This document shows positions 12,415 to 25,284 of a DNA stretch of 64,000 bases, one piece after another. The position numbers and the translations under genes are program-made. Numbering within the stretch: position 1 is the first letter of the stretch; each line of letters begins with the position of its first letter. Source of the stretch: Onchidella celtica (taxonomy: Eukaryota; Mollusca; Gastropoda; Systellommatophora; Onchidiidae); assembly GCA_963931925.1 (NCBI GenBank), contig OZ007571.1:59336125-59400124 (forward strand), written 5' to 3'. The notes beneath the pieces are model-generated. The model was not told where the DNA came from and did no database searches. It saw only the letters and a list, made by a program, of their open reading frames with translations.

Positions 12415-13498
12415 CTGCAAAGGGATAAACACTATATCACTGTTAAGAGTACATAGTACATGTATAAAAACTATAAATCCCAGTCACATCAAATCCATAT
12501 TACTTCATCACCTGAAAATTATGCAATTCTTCTTCTGCCAAAAAAAATCAACTCCACTGAAAGCAGGTAACTAAAAGTGACCATAATACATGTATGTCTT
12601 TTTGTTAGGAAACTGCACTGTATTTTCAATAACATGTAATTCTATCTTACCTGAGCAAGCAAGACTGATAGGGTCCCATTGAAGACGAAAGAATTAGAAA
12701 GTTTCAAAACGAACTTCAATTATTAATGATTACATGTGATACCTTGAGTCAAAATCATGCTTTTATTTTTTTTAAATTTAAATTTGGCATTTATTTTTAA
12801 AGAGTGATTAAAAATATTTCCATTAACCGAACTCCAATGAACACATGCAAAATTGTCTTGCAACTAAAAACATACCTCAGTCTTGGTACATCAATTTCAA
12901 ATGAGCGTAATACTGCTGGTAATCAAAGCTTGTAAGAATAAATGACCTACATGTTCAAAATCAAATCCCACATAAACACTTAAATTCTATGTATTTGAAA
13001 CAGATGAGAAATGATTTTCTTTCAAACCAAGAAAGGGGGGAAAAAGCTCCATTAACATTCTAGCATGCTGCCGTGAACCTGATTAACCAATATGTTTGCT
13101 CAAGGTCATTTCCCTGACTAGCCCTACAAGCCTGGTTCACTTTGTGTGTTGAAATTTGATTCATCAAGAACAGTACATGGACAGTATTCACAAAATTAAT
13201 ACAAGGGTTTTGTTTTTCTTTTTTGACTCTGTCACTGGTATGAAAATTTCATATGGCCAAATATGTCACAATGTAAAATTTCAAATTCTGAATCTCATCT
13301 GTTCCAGCTTAAATATATATATACTTATTCAGAGAATTATTTCCCTCTACACTATACATTGCTATGCTTGAACTGTATATTTATAGGATCTTACAGAACT
13401 GGCTTGGCTAACTTTACAACGGCTGATTACAATTATGTAAAACTGCTTTTCTTGCCCTAAGATTAAGAACTGAAATAAACAGACAGATTTTTCTTTAC
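12415..13498 (-). other. Intron of the zinc-finger gene
   Basis: The donor GAG|GTAAAG (GT at 13498-13497) and the acceptor TTTGCAG (AG at 12416-12415) are canonical and preserve phase 0. No further exon or mobile element was recognised inside. Confidence 0.8.
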
Positions 13499-16400
13499 CT
13501 CCAAGTAAGTAGTCGCCAGAAACTTGCTAGTGATTTCTGAATAATTCTCCCCCAGATCTTCCAGCAATGGCTTAGTACATGTCTCTCTGTGACCCCTAAG
13601 CCCCTCAAGGCTTTCCGTTACATACTTGCATTTACGTGGACAAAACAGAAGCAAGCAGACTTTGTTTATTTCTATTGAGCGGTCTAAGTGAAATGCACAC
13701 AGTCCTTCGGAATGTTTCCGGATGATGTGAAATTTGACAGTTGTACATTTATGGTATACTTTTTTGCACAGCCAGCATTTAAACTCTCCTTTAGTGGTGA
13801 CATTGAATGCTGTGGGATCTGGCGCGGATTTTGTCTTTCTGATTTTCTTTCTTGGAGGCTGACCACCACTATCATTCACTTCCCTGTCACTGTCAGTATC
13901 ATAGTCATCCTCATCATCATCCATGTTATACTCCTCATCATCATCTGACATTAGTTCATCTATTTCGTTGGCATCTGCATCCATTTCCTGATGGATAAGT
14001 TTGCGACATCTAGTAGAGCGTCTTACAAATTGTTCCTCAGTGTTAACTTCTTTATCCCCACCTTTGCATTCATCTACATCATCAACTGCTTCATCATCAT
14101 CATCGTCATCATCATCACTTTTGATTAACTTTTCTCTAGGTTTGCTCCCTTTCTTCTTTTTGAACATTAGTTTTCCAGTCCCTTTATCCATCAATTCTGC
14201 ATTTACCGCTGTCACTTTCTCAACCTTTTCTGATGCTTTCTCCAGCAGTTGTGAATGATTTTTACAGGAAGAATCTTCTAAGTTTTCAGACACTGCAGAA
14301 AGCTGTTCAGCTTCTTTATCCAAAGGTTCTTCCTTGCAAGGTATGCCTGCAATATCCACCTCTAACTCTGGGTATCCTGATACAAGATCATCCACTTTTG
14401 AGGTAAAAAGAACAGGTACTTCATCTGAATCTCTTTCTGTTATTGATGGAAGGCTCACCGTGGATGCTGGTTGCATTAAAACATCTTTGCCAATCAGTGG
14501 TGAGTTTTCATGCAGCATACTTCCTATGGTTGGAATACAGATTTCTCCATCACAGCTGCTAGCTTTGACTGGTACTGCATTTGGAATCCGGCTACTATCG
14601 TCTTCTGAAACAACCTGCATGACTGAAGATGCTGGTATGTTTCTGGGTGAAGGTAACAGTGCTGATGGAAAGGATACTTTTACTGCTGCTGCAGTGGAAA
14701 GATCATTTATAGTCATCACTGTTTCTGAGACATCCACTTCCTCCTTCAGATTTAAAGGATATGAGCTGGATCTTCGCAACTGGCTGGATATTTTAGGACT
14801 CCCATCACAACTAAAGCTATTACTCCTCCCTGGTAGGCCATCATTTTGTTGATGAACATCTGCTTCAGCAACTGACAAGGCTGGGCAATTAGCATCTATG
14901 CTGCACCCCAAATCAAGTGTGGGCTGCTGATTTTGCTGTGCAGTTGTTCTTCCTTCTGCAGAATGGTTTTCTGACTTTTGAGAAGTAGGAACAGCTTTCC
15001 TGACCATATCTGCAAACGGACCAGAAAAATGAAGATTTCTTTCAGCAAGGATGGCATGTGTTGCTACGACTTCTGATGAAGGCATTGGATTTTCTCCTGA
15101 TGGTTCCTTGTTTCCTTTTTCTGGCTGCTGTCTGTCCTCACAAGCTGTGGAAGTGTCGTGCTGAGCTGTTATACTTTTACTTTCCCTGGTCTTTTGCTCC
15201 TCTTTGGAATCATATTGCTCCTGTCTCCGTGTTTGTTCAGACTGTCCTGATGTTGCATCCACTACTGTTTCAGCAACACTAGCAGACTGGTTTGTGTTGG
15301 AACTGTCAGGAGGCTGAGAGGGCTGAGAAGAAGCTGCGACAACTGCCGCCTTGGCACTGTCCTTATCAGCACTTGATCCTTTGTAATAAATTTTACTTAC
15401 AAACTCATCTATTACCTTGGAATCTGCTGTTATCTTTACACCTCTGTAATTGGCATACTGTTTGAATTTTGCCACCAGCCGTCGAGATAAATTTTTGGGC
15501 ATGTTGGGCACTTTGGCAAAAACTTTTTCTAACAAAACAGCATTGACCTTTTCTTCATCATTAATGCAATCATTTACTGGTGGAACAGATGACAGGGCAG
15601 AAGGTCTATCTAAGATGTGAGTGATCTCAGCTGCTTCAGAGGCGCCACTGGTAGTTGCAGTAGGGACTGACTGGGTGCCGCTTGGTTGAGAGCTATTGGC
15701 AGATGATGTACCTGTTGGGGATTCTGATGATACTGTGTTTGCTGTGTTTTCAGATGGTGTGCCAAGTGAACTGACGTGTCCAGTGTCTGCCATGGAACAA
15801 ACCTGTGCAGTTGCGATACCTACATCAGCCGTATCAGATGTCGACATTAATGTTTTGCTGAATGGGATACTGGTAAGGCTGGAGTCCAATGTTTCATTGG
15901 TAACAGCATCACTCTGATTTACTTCAGTGTCACAAGTGTGAAAACTGGAAAGAGACTCTGTCCCTGAATGAGAAGTACTCGTCAACGATGTCTCAGCAGG
16001 AAGGCTGCCTACATAATTACTCAAATTCTCCAGGACTGATGTGGTTGTGACACATTCAGCCATATTTGTGACTGACATAGTGTATACAACTGAATTCTGG
16101 TTGGGTTGAGAGCTTTCATTTGACACAGTCACAATATTATGGCTGGTGGACTCCACAGAATTTATGGAAGGTATGCTCTGATAAGAATCTTGAGGAATAG
16201 TAGATGAAACTGTCTTTAGGCTTGAGAATGCATTAGAGAAAAGACTTGGAGGGGATGAACCTGAAACTTGTGGGGTCTGGACAACAGTCACACTGCTCTG
16301 TTCTGCAGGTTTTTCTGGGGAGTCTGCATCCAAATCAATAACTATAGGCTCCTGTTGGCTTCCACCTTGGGAGGCTGCCAGTGGACTGGCATTAATGGCT

Positions 16401-19400
16401 GGTACCCCTGGCATGATAGGATTCAATGGAACCTGTGGTCTTGGTGGTTGTGAGGGAGTTCTAGGATAGCCTCGACCCCCCTGGACCATTTCTCTTACAA
16501 TTCTTCTCCTTACTCGAGGGTTGCTTGCAACTCCAGTCATTGGTCTGAAATTGGTATTTCCTGAATTTACAATCCTTGGACGAAACATTGGCCTCTGCAC
16601 TTGTGAGGACATTCTTATTGCCTCTGGATAATTAGGATAATGCATTCTTGATCCTGCTCCTCTGGGTGGCTGGTTTCTGACAGGCACAGGACCCCGAATA
16701 GCTCCTCTTGGTGGTGGCAAACTGGGTCGTGCAGGTGAAGGATATGTCTGCTGTACATGAGCAGCTGGTCGCACAATTTGTCTACCTGATGTATTCACCA
16801 CAATGTCATCAAAAGCATCATTGAGACTACTGCTGAAATTATCTTTCATGCCTTGACCATCCAAATTGATGGGACAGCTTTCACTTCCTCTGACTGTTCT
16901 CACATCTAGCTGTCTGATCTTCAAGGATTTCAGATTCTTTATAGCTGTTCCAAAGTCAAAGGGTTTTGATTTATCCAGATCAAAGCATTTTGACAGATGT
17001 TCACTCAGCCTCCTTTCATCGTAAGTCATAAACTCACAGGTCAACTGAGGACAGAAGAAAAGAAGCTGACCAGTTTCTATATTAGTAAATGCTCCTAATA
17101 ATGAATCATTATGACGGGCTTTCATGTGCTGTTTCATTACTTTTCTAGATCCTTGGTCTTTTCCACAATGAACACAGCAGAAGGAAAATTTGCTGGCATC
17201 CACCGCTTTCGGTTGATTAGGTTTATCCTTATCCTTTCCTGGAGTGATGCTCACTATTTCAATATCATCATCGATGAATCTGTTAGGATCTTCATCTTCT
17301 GCAGAAGAATTTACCACGCATGCTAGATCTTCAAAATGTTTGCTGATATCAAATTGCCTTGGAGGTCCATGAGGAGATGGAGGGATTGGGTGTGGGACTC
17401 CATGCCTACTGACTTGTCCTCTTCCTCTATTTCTCATTGCTATTGTCTGACTTCGGCCCGTATTTGTTTGTCCTACACCTCTCTGATTGGCTTGTCGTCC
17501 TGATAATTGCTGATTATGCTGTTGATGTTGTTCCATCTGTGGGAAAATCCTGGTGACAGCAGTTACAATTACATCATCATCCTCACGCATATTGCTGCGT
17601 GGCATTCTTGGATTTAATGCCCTGCCCCTGGGAGCTGTTGTTCCTCTAGCTGGAGTCCTCAGATAACCTCTGCCCCTAGCTTGTGTCACAGGGGTGAATA
17701 GTCTCTGGCGTACATTAAAACCCTGTGGATTTGATGAGGGTGGAGCCCTCGGACGCATTGGCGGCAATGGAATTCCTCTGGGCTGCAAATCAGCATTTGT
17801 CCAGCTAGTTCTTGAGTGTCTATGAGCCTGCCCACTGAGATAAATGCTAGGACTGAGAGGAGAGGATCCTGCAAAAGGGCCACCACCATTGGCATTTCTG
17901 GGTGATGGAGATGTTTCAGATGTCACATTCTGAATTGAAGGCGACGATACCATTCCATGTGCTAATGTTGCCTCTGCAGATCCTGTTGTTACCAGAAAGT
18001 TTGGTATAATTGAGGTGGAGCTCTGACCTGTTTGATTTATTACCACTGGGTCCTGGAATATTCCAGGATGTCCCTGAACTTGTGAAGATTGAAAGTTTGG
18101 ATCTATATTAAATGTGTCTGTCCTGTTTGCCTGAGGATGTTTTACGCCAGGCTCTGGATTGAAGAGCTCGTTTCTATCTGTATTCACAGCAGAAGCATCT
18201 TGCACAAATGAATGACCAGGGGTGGGCTGCCCTGTGATTAATGCATTCTGAGGCATCAATAGAGACGATCCTGAAGTTGCTGCCCGATTCTGATTGGTAT
18301 CTGTCTGCATTCCTTGATATGAGGAATGAGGAAGAAGAGGTGTTAGTTGCTGGTTCTGAGGGTCCACATTAATATTTTGCACATCTTTCCCTGAACTAAA
18401 GTCATCCGACAACAATATTGAATATGAATCTGAAAGCAAATCCAACATTTTTGGCTGTGATTGACCATCAAGATTTGATGAATTAAAATCACTGCTGATT
18501 GTCTGAGACTGACCATATGGTAATTCTTGAGCAGTTGAGGAATGTGACAAACCATGATGGTTTATGTTTCTTCCAGTCATTGCACAATTACCTAAGCTGC
18601 TCGTCAAATTTGAATCATTATTTATGGAAGATGATGCATAGGTATTACTCATGGAATTAGAGGTGGCAGCAGAATTACCCTGAACATTTTGCATCGATGA
18701 AAGTGCACTGGCTCCAATGTTCATATTTTGTATACCTGGGTTACTGAAGAATGACTGTTGGGTTTGGCTTTGCTGTTTGATATCATATTGTGTGGGAGTC
18801 ATTGGAACTCCTGGAGTCTGTTGTGTGCTTGGATAATTCTGCACAACTGGCTGGGTGGATGGGTCAACATGTTGATTCCTAAAACTCTGGACAGGCTGAG
18901 AGGGGTTAACCTGGTTGGAAAAGTTCTGACCCTGTTGTGAACACATAGTGGTGGTTCTGCCTATTGCAGAGGTTGAAGAGTGTGGATGGAAACTGTCATC
19001 AGTGTGGAAGTTTGCAGAGGAAGCTTCGCAATGCTGCACTAAATTCTGTGAACAATTTGGAATTGCCGAGGTATTGACATTGCTAGACTGCATTGGAGAA
19101 TGAGCAGTCATTGACAGATCAGCAGTTCTATTTTTCAAAGAGTTTTCACTTTTGGGCTCAAAATTCTGATTCTGAGTAGCTGTGGAATGATGAGATGTTT
19201 CGTAAATTGACAGAGACGAACCGAGAAAAGGAGAGACATAAGCAAAGAAACCATCTATGGCCTTTTGGTTTAATTTTTTAAGTAAATCTAGAATGTAGGT
19301 GATAGTTGATTTGAGTCTTTCTTTTTGCAATACTTTCAGTGCACCTGAGCTTGAGCAACAAGTCATAAGGTGCTGCTGAAATGATGAACAATCTGCAGTG

Positions 19401-20479
19401 CTGTGGCTACAGTCCTCCCTGATACAGAAGAATGTTAGCTCATCCACAGAACTGCTCTCTCCAGATGAATTGTAAGTGGCCACAGCTGCTCCAACAGGAT
19501 GCTGCACAAATGTGTGACATTTCACTTTTTCTGTATAGACATTGCTATATGGACATGTCAGGCAGTACATAGTTTCAACTTTCACATGCCTATGTGCTTT
19601 GGTAGAGTCCGACTTGTTTCTTTCAGGAGTTTCCTTATTTGTCATCTTTTCTGCTTTGTTCATATCTGCAAATATGTCTGCCGCCAACTGACATTTAATA
19701 GAATTTAAAAGTTGTTCCTCTTTAGGGTCACTTGAGACTGAAGGTTTGGATTCAATCTGAGGCTTGACTTCTGGCTTTATGTCTTCTGGTTTGTCAATAA
19801 CAATAGGACCCGATGGTTCAGCTGGCACATTCATTTTTGTGCTGCTTCCAGGCCCTGTCACTGACTGATAGAAAACAGCATCATCTTTTCGTACTTCAGC
19901 ACTGGCATGCTTTGAAATCATTTTGGCCACAGATTTGGCCAACAGGCCTGGGTGCTTCACCGCTGTATGCTTTTCCAAATGTTCCGTGCTGTAGGTCATG
20001 AAGTTACAGAAGACACAGGCCGAACACGGGTCTTTATCCATTTCACAGTCTGTACTTGAAGAATCAACTTCTTGAGATGCTGATTCAAAATCTTTATCAT
20101 GTTCGTACTTACAATGGCGTACAACTTCATTGCGAGACAAACTGCTGAAAGGACAATCACTGCACTTGATCATATGTTGACGCATATGTGTAACCAGCTC
20201 CTTCTTGTCATCAGCAGAGAATTCACAATAATTACACCAGAAATGGGATGACCCCATCATTTCACCTGTGTCCACTTTGGTACTGTTGAGTAATGAGACA
20301 CTAGTGAAAGATGATATCTGATCTGCTTCTTCCCCTAACTGACTAGTGGATGATGTTGCAGCAACTTTTTTTGCTGATGGTGGTCTTTCTAGGGAATCAC
20401 CCTCTGACACATTGTCAGGAGAGTCATCTTTCCTCTTCTTAGGGGTTCCACTCACAGTGCGTTTCTTGCGCTTTGGCAT
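13499..20479 (-). CDS. Giant C2H2/C2HC zinc-finger nuclear protein, main coding exon
   Basis: A single exon encodes residues 1-2327 of a roughly 2,611-residue protein. The start ATG (20477-20479) lies two bases after the acceptor cttttcacag, so a 5'-UTR exon lies upstream; the 15 extra in-frame codons above the ATG are intronic. The N terminus MPKRKKRTVSGTPKKRK is a nuclear localisation signal. C2H2 fingers lie at about 82-127 and 165-190. Three copies of a paired module (a C2H2 finger, then about 40-46 residues later an FFCxxxxC…H…C finger) start at C306/C352, C1102/C1143 and C2235/C2280. Low-complexity Asn/Gln/Ser/Pro/Arg-Gly linkers separate them. SUMO-interaction-like motifs include EPIVIDLDADSP at about 1377. 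An Asp-rich run (about 2118-2200) and a second NLS (PPRKKIRKTK, about 2208) precede module 3. It is probably a DNA- or chromatin-binding regulator. I do not recognise an ortholog; size and layout recall vertebrate ZNF462-like proteins only loosely. Confidence 0.9.
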
Positions 20480-20552
20480 GTCTGTGAAAAGTAAAATGGG
20501 TAAGTTTGAATACGATCCCAACATATAATTTGGCCAATAAGTTTAGTAGGCA

Positions 20553-20700
20553 CTACTACATCTAGCTAGAGAAAATGAGGCGATTAGAAGTGTATGTGTG
20601 CCTTGTTAGTGCTCAAAGTGAAAGGAAGAAAAAAAAAAAGTGATCAAGGTGGGGATCAAACCCGCGGCCTCTGCTATAGCACCAACAACCTTGCCAGAAG
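20553..20700 (-). repeat. tRNA-derived SINE-like element
   Basis: Read on the minus strand, a tRNA-like head contains an A-box-like TGGCAAGGTTGTTGG and a B-box-like GGGTTTGATCCCC about 30 bp later. An oligo-T run and an approximately 85-bp body ending near GTAGTAG follow. The body is repeated in the opposite orientation at 21617-21703. It sits in the presumed 5' intron of the zinc-finger gene. The exact ends were not fixed. Confidence 0.55.
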
Positions 20701-21583
20701 AAGAAAACAACTCGCTTAATCATTCCACGACTAAAAAAAAAACTGAATTATTTTCTTTGTAATTTGTCTTTGAAAAGCTTCTGCTTACTCTTTATTCACT
20801 TCTACCAATACTAACACTATTCCCTATTTCAGGCTGGCTTCAATACTATTCCCACCGCCAAGCCATCAATAAACAATAGCAAACATTGGTATCTAATAGA
20901 CCGGAATGCAAGGTAAATGATATCGTACCGAATCACATCATGTGATCAGGGCGGGACCACATTTCACTAGAAGAAGTGTGTATCTATATATTATGTATAT
21001 ATTTTGGCCCATAAAATTATGTAACAGTAAAAAAAAAAGAAGACATTAATTCAAATTTTACATTTGCAAGGCTCAAGCATTTTTCACCACTCAATAAAGA
21101 TAAATATTTTCTTTGTATTGAATGAAAGCCCATCAAGAGAAAAAAGTTAAAATCAGTGACCTTGCTGACTAAAATTTGATTAAAATGATTGCATTGCAAT
21201 ATCATAAAATATGTGAAGAGTAATTATTTTTTTTATATGGTCTCCCATGAAACTTTTGTAGAATTTTGCTTTTAAAGTTAGTAATAGATCTATCTATAAG
21301 GTTTGAAATTTTGTTTCCTGAAAGAAAATTTTTAGGTGAATACAATGTGGAACGGTGGAGTTAAAATTGCAATCATATTGATGAAAACTGTCAATATAAT
21401 GTATTTCATCTTGCACAATAATAGGTACACAACACCTTATTGTAAAGCCTTTAAAAATTATTGTTGCATTCATCATCTGATCCAAAAAATTTCAGAAACT
21501 ACTGTGACCAGCACAGTCTTCACTACGTAGACAGCAGATCAAAAGTAACATGAAAGAGGGCTGACAATATGTATTAGGACATT

Positions 21584-21736
21584 GTGTTTAACAAGACCAG
21601 TATATACACGTCACATACACTTTTTTTTTTCTTCCTTTCACTTTGAGCACTAACAAGGCACATACACTTCTAATCGCCTCATTTTCTCTAGCTAGGTGTA
21701 GTAGTGTTTAACAAGACCAGTATATACACGTCACAT
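21584..21736 (+). repeat. 87-bp SINE-body insert flanked by 33-bp direct repeats
   Basis: A 33-bp sequence beginning GTGTTTAACAAGACCAG occurs perfectly at 21584-21616 and 21704-21736. The 87 bp between them are an inverted, near-identical copy of the SINE body at 20553-20641. This looks like a 5'-truncated retroposed copy with a long target-site duplication. The 33 bp is longer than usual, so gene conversion or a local duplication is an alternative. Confidence 0.75.
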
Positions 21737-22304
21737 GCGAATGAGTGCTGATAAAAATGATTTAATTGTTCATGACTCTTTAGAAATGGTGAAAATTTCC
21801 TGATTTACACAGAGTAAAGTTATTTATAATGAATTTCCTCTAAATGGGACGTAATATACATCTTTCCCAATTGGCCACTTGTAAACTGCAAAAAAAACAA
21901 AAGTTTTTTAGAAGTGTACATGATCTAAAAAAAAAAAAAAAAAACGACCGCAAATCATCGGGCCTTATTTACACTTTTAATGGTGCTAATATATGTACAG
22001 TGTATAAATCTTGTCTTGTCAGGTTATTTTAGCAACTGTTAAAAAGGGGGAAAGGCCAAGAGATAGAAGGGCAGAGAGAGACAGAAATTCAGGGCATACA
22101 GTTATTTAAAAAACATTTAAATTTCAAAGAATAATAGAACGAAAATATAATATTTTGTACTTAGTGGTGAGGTCTCACATGTGGGAGAGAATGCAATGAA
22201 AGTGAATGGGGTGAATGAATCAACAGGGCGTGACTTTTAATAATTTATTCTATTAATAAGTGTTAGTAACACTAACAGCAGAGACTATAATATGTATAGA
22301 GAGC

Positions 22305-22345
22305 TTTCACTGTCGGCCATTTTGCACTGTGAGACACGGGAAGCG
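22305..22345 (-). promoter_or_regulatory. Candidate promoter motif (YY1-like), zinc-finger gene
   Basis: A small CpG-bearing patch contains, on the minus strand, CAAAATGGCCGAC, close to the YY1-type AANATGGCGGC element common at animal transcription starts. It lies about 1.8 kb upstream of the coding exon, a reasonable place for a 5'-UTR exon. No splice donor was fixed, so this is tentative. Confidence 0.25.
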
Positions 22346-23715
22346 CCGCGAACCAACCAGCAAACGAACTAAAAGTAGATTGCTACGGTAAACAAAACCA
22401 CATGTATGCATTTTCAAAGGAGAAAGAGCGAACTTCATGATTTATGATGCAGACAGCCCTTTCCAAATAAAATATACTGTGTGAAATTGCATTTTCATGA
22501 GGTGCTGATTTCAAATCTGTGGGCCCAATGGCAGTACAGCATGGATCTCAATTCAATGGATCGACATTATGATTACATAAATCGAAATCATCCCACCTTA
22601 AATCCAGGCTTCTACTAGTTCTAGCTCTTCATTTTGCCACAGATCATACTGAACCTAGTATTCCCTAGCTGGACTTAGGTGGTAGGTGTTTGAAGCATAA
22701 TTGCTTCTTTGTATGTTACAAAGTGCTCTCCTGTGAACTTTGTGCATTGTAAACTTGTAGCCTCTGTTCATGCTATGGACTACAGGTAATGAAGATTTCT
22801 ATCATTGTTTCTCAAGGCTTCAGCTCTGACAGGCCAAGGAGATGTATCATACTTTCTGTAGGCTCCATTATATTTCTAATAAGCTGACTCCTCAACCTAG
22901 AGTTGTGAAGACACAGAGGGCTATTGAAGCTTTCAGCCGCTGCCACCAGCCACATTGTTTGCAGAGTAGCTGATGGCGAACCAAACCCTCTTTTCTTTCA
23001 GCTGTCAAAGCTTTTCTCTAAAATAAATGTGTGGTCTGCATTGTTTATCTGCTTTAATAGGTGTGCATTCATTGTGCTGGAGCATGGAGATGGAAATTTC
23101 CCCATTGTATTCGGCTTGTAAATTGATGCATGCTGATTTTGGGGTTTGCAGGGTGGCATTAAATTAATAATTTATTTAGAGAGTGGATGAGGAACGCCAC
23201 ACCTCTCCCCCTCCCCCCCTCACCAAAAAAATGTCAGGATAGCATGGCATACCCTCTTCTGCAGAGCAGCAGGCCTCAAAATATTCAAAGCAGAGAATAC
23301 TGCATTAATTGCAAAGAATTTTATTAAGCTGTACAGGCTTCTTATAGATCTATAATCTACATCTGCTCATTTTCAATTGATTACCCACCACTTGCAGCCA
23401 AAACCAAACATAAGTATGGCCAAAATATGAGTTACCACAACTTACTTGCATTTTTGGAGGGGTGGTGGCTGGTCATGTTATTACTCTTGTTATTATGTTA
23501 TTATTATGATTTTCTTAACCATCTTCTGACAAATGGGGAAGAGGCAGAGGGTGTAAACATGTTTTCTCTTTCCCATAGTAATAACAACAGCTTGTAATTG
23601 CAGTGTTGCAATGGTTAAATTAAGCTTTTTCCATGTTTCTAACCTAAGCCATATATCAGGATTATTTTTAGTTTTAGCAAATGCGTCAGAAAGGTGAAAA
23701 TATTATATGGCCGCC
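22346..23715. other. Intergenic, nothing recognised
   Basis: No gene, repeat boundary or RNA was recognised. The short ORFs are not credible. Confidence 0.5.
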
Positions 23716-23717
23716 CT

Positions 23718-24628
23718 TATCTGTCAACATTATCGACGGATACTGCCCAGGTTTTTCCGTCAACATTATTGGCGGATACTTGGGTTTATACGGCAACACT
23801 ATCTGCACTATTGTCTAATGACAAACAACAACAAACAAAGTCAAAATTGGGCGAAAAGAAAAGGTTGTATGTTGCGAAACCCTGCCTGAGAGGGTTTTAT
23901 TTCTCACGCAGGGTTTCGCCACATACAACCTTTTCTTTTTGCCCAATTTTGACTTTGCTTATAGCCCTGCTGTGACCCCACAGTTTTTCTGTGGTTTTTA
24001 TGATATTTCGTGAACAAACAAACAAGCAAACTGGATTTATTCCTAATGTTATTGGATTAGAAAAAATTACCAAAGACATTGATTACTGATAAAAAGACTT
24101 CTATAAGAAAAGAAAAAAACAAACCCTACCCTGCTGAGAATCAAACCACTGTCCCCCCGATTGACAGGTAGATAAAAAAAAAAAAAAAAACTGGATTTCT
24201 TCCGTTATCGTTCTTGGATTAAAAAAAAAAAGAAAGATTGATGCCTAATAAAAACACTTGTGAAAATAAACAACCTGCCGTGCAGAGATGCTAACAACTA
24301 CGCTATTGAAAACCCTGACTACTTGTGAGAAAACTCTTACTAAATAAGTATGACCAAACCAAGAAACCCATATCAACGGATTAGACCTGAACCTTCGTGT
24401 ATCCATTAAAATCAATAAAATTCCAAGTCTCTCCAATTTCAATATATATAGTTTTCAACACTCGCCCAATATGAACGTTGATCGCGTCAGGATGTACGCT
24501 CGTACGGAACAAGGGAGGAAGACGGAGAAAGGGTTCAAATCAGGGGAGATGACTCGCAAATACAGAATTTATGTTGACGGATAAAAAAAAAGTCTACGGA
24601 AAATTTTATCCGTCAGTATCGACGGATA
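23718..24628. mobile_element. Possible DNA element with TTATCYGTC-type ends
   Basis: The left end carries TTATCTGTCAACAT…GACGGATA. The right end carries the inverse arrangement (TATGTTGACGGATAA…GACGGATAAA), and CCGTCAACATTAT is repeated internally. The segment includes a 50-bp-arm hairpin (23836-23957), two diverged copies of a CTGGATTT…AAAGAxxxATTG block (about 24020 and 24190) and a tRNA B-box-like site near 24140. No TSD was found, so this may be a repeat patchwork rather than one element. Confidence 0.35.
23836..23957. repeat. Near-perfect hairpin, 50-bp arms
   Basis: Arms at 23836-23885 and 23908-23957 are inverse complements at 48 of 50 positions, separated by a 22-nt loop. A related single-arm sequence plus its right flank (ACAGAAAAACTGTGGGGTC) recurs inverted at about 61815-61895, so it belongs to a dispersed family. 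If transcribed it would form a long, almost perfect stem. Confidence 0.9.
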
Positions 24629-25279
24629 AACACTTCGATATTATAATAATATATTATATCTATAATGAAAAAAATTTTGTGTATAATTCTACATGCATGA
24701 TTTAAATTAAACCTAGAATGAGTGGCTGACATTAGGTGTAAAATTCATCTGGGCCTATGCATATCCTGTAATTAGATCTAGATCTTGGCCTAGCTACATT
24801 AGATACAAGTTAATTATAATAGACTCAAGACCCAAGTTTGGAAACTGTATTTTTTGTTAGAATCATAGAAGGAAATCTCTTATAAAGGGCCAGACAAGAA
24901 TATTGTTAGATCTAATTTTGAATATGATTGTGATTTTGAATCAGCTCACAAAGTGAAAAGTCATGATGTGAAATTCTTGACCCGGATTATGGCTAGATTC
25001 TAATTAAAGTAAGAGACTAAGCATTGTGAAACACCAGGATAATTTCCTCATTACTTTTCTAGATCAGATTTGATTGATAAAATTTTTTTAGCTGTGTTAG
25101 TTTTACTAAAGAATTCCTGTAATATTACTGCAAAACACCAATGGCAATGCAGGTTCGCCATAGTATTCTATGCACAACTGTTCGTGTTTACCATAGCGAC
25201 CTCATCATAGCGGCGCTGAACCCAGTTTCGTGTTTAGTATAAATCTATACTCTCTGGTAACAGTATCAGCAAAGCTCCC
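24629..25279. other. Intergenic, nothing recognised
   Basis: AT-rich sequence without a supportable gene or element boundary. Confidence 0.5.
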
Positions 25280-25284
25280 AAATA

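Larger units (their letters stand above)
20482..22340 (-). other. 5' intron/upstream region of the zinc-finger gene
   Basis: The acceptor at 20482-20483 shows that transcription starts further upstream (at higher coordinates). The region contains a tRNA-derived SINE-like copy (20553-20700), a related short insert (21617-21703) and otherwise AT-rich sequence. No coding exon was found. Confidence 0.55.

Noticed and set aside
20480-20524. Upstream ATG giving a 15-residue extension of the zinc-finger protein
   Set aside because: The acceptor cttttcacag lies between it and MPKRKK, so the extension is intronic.
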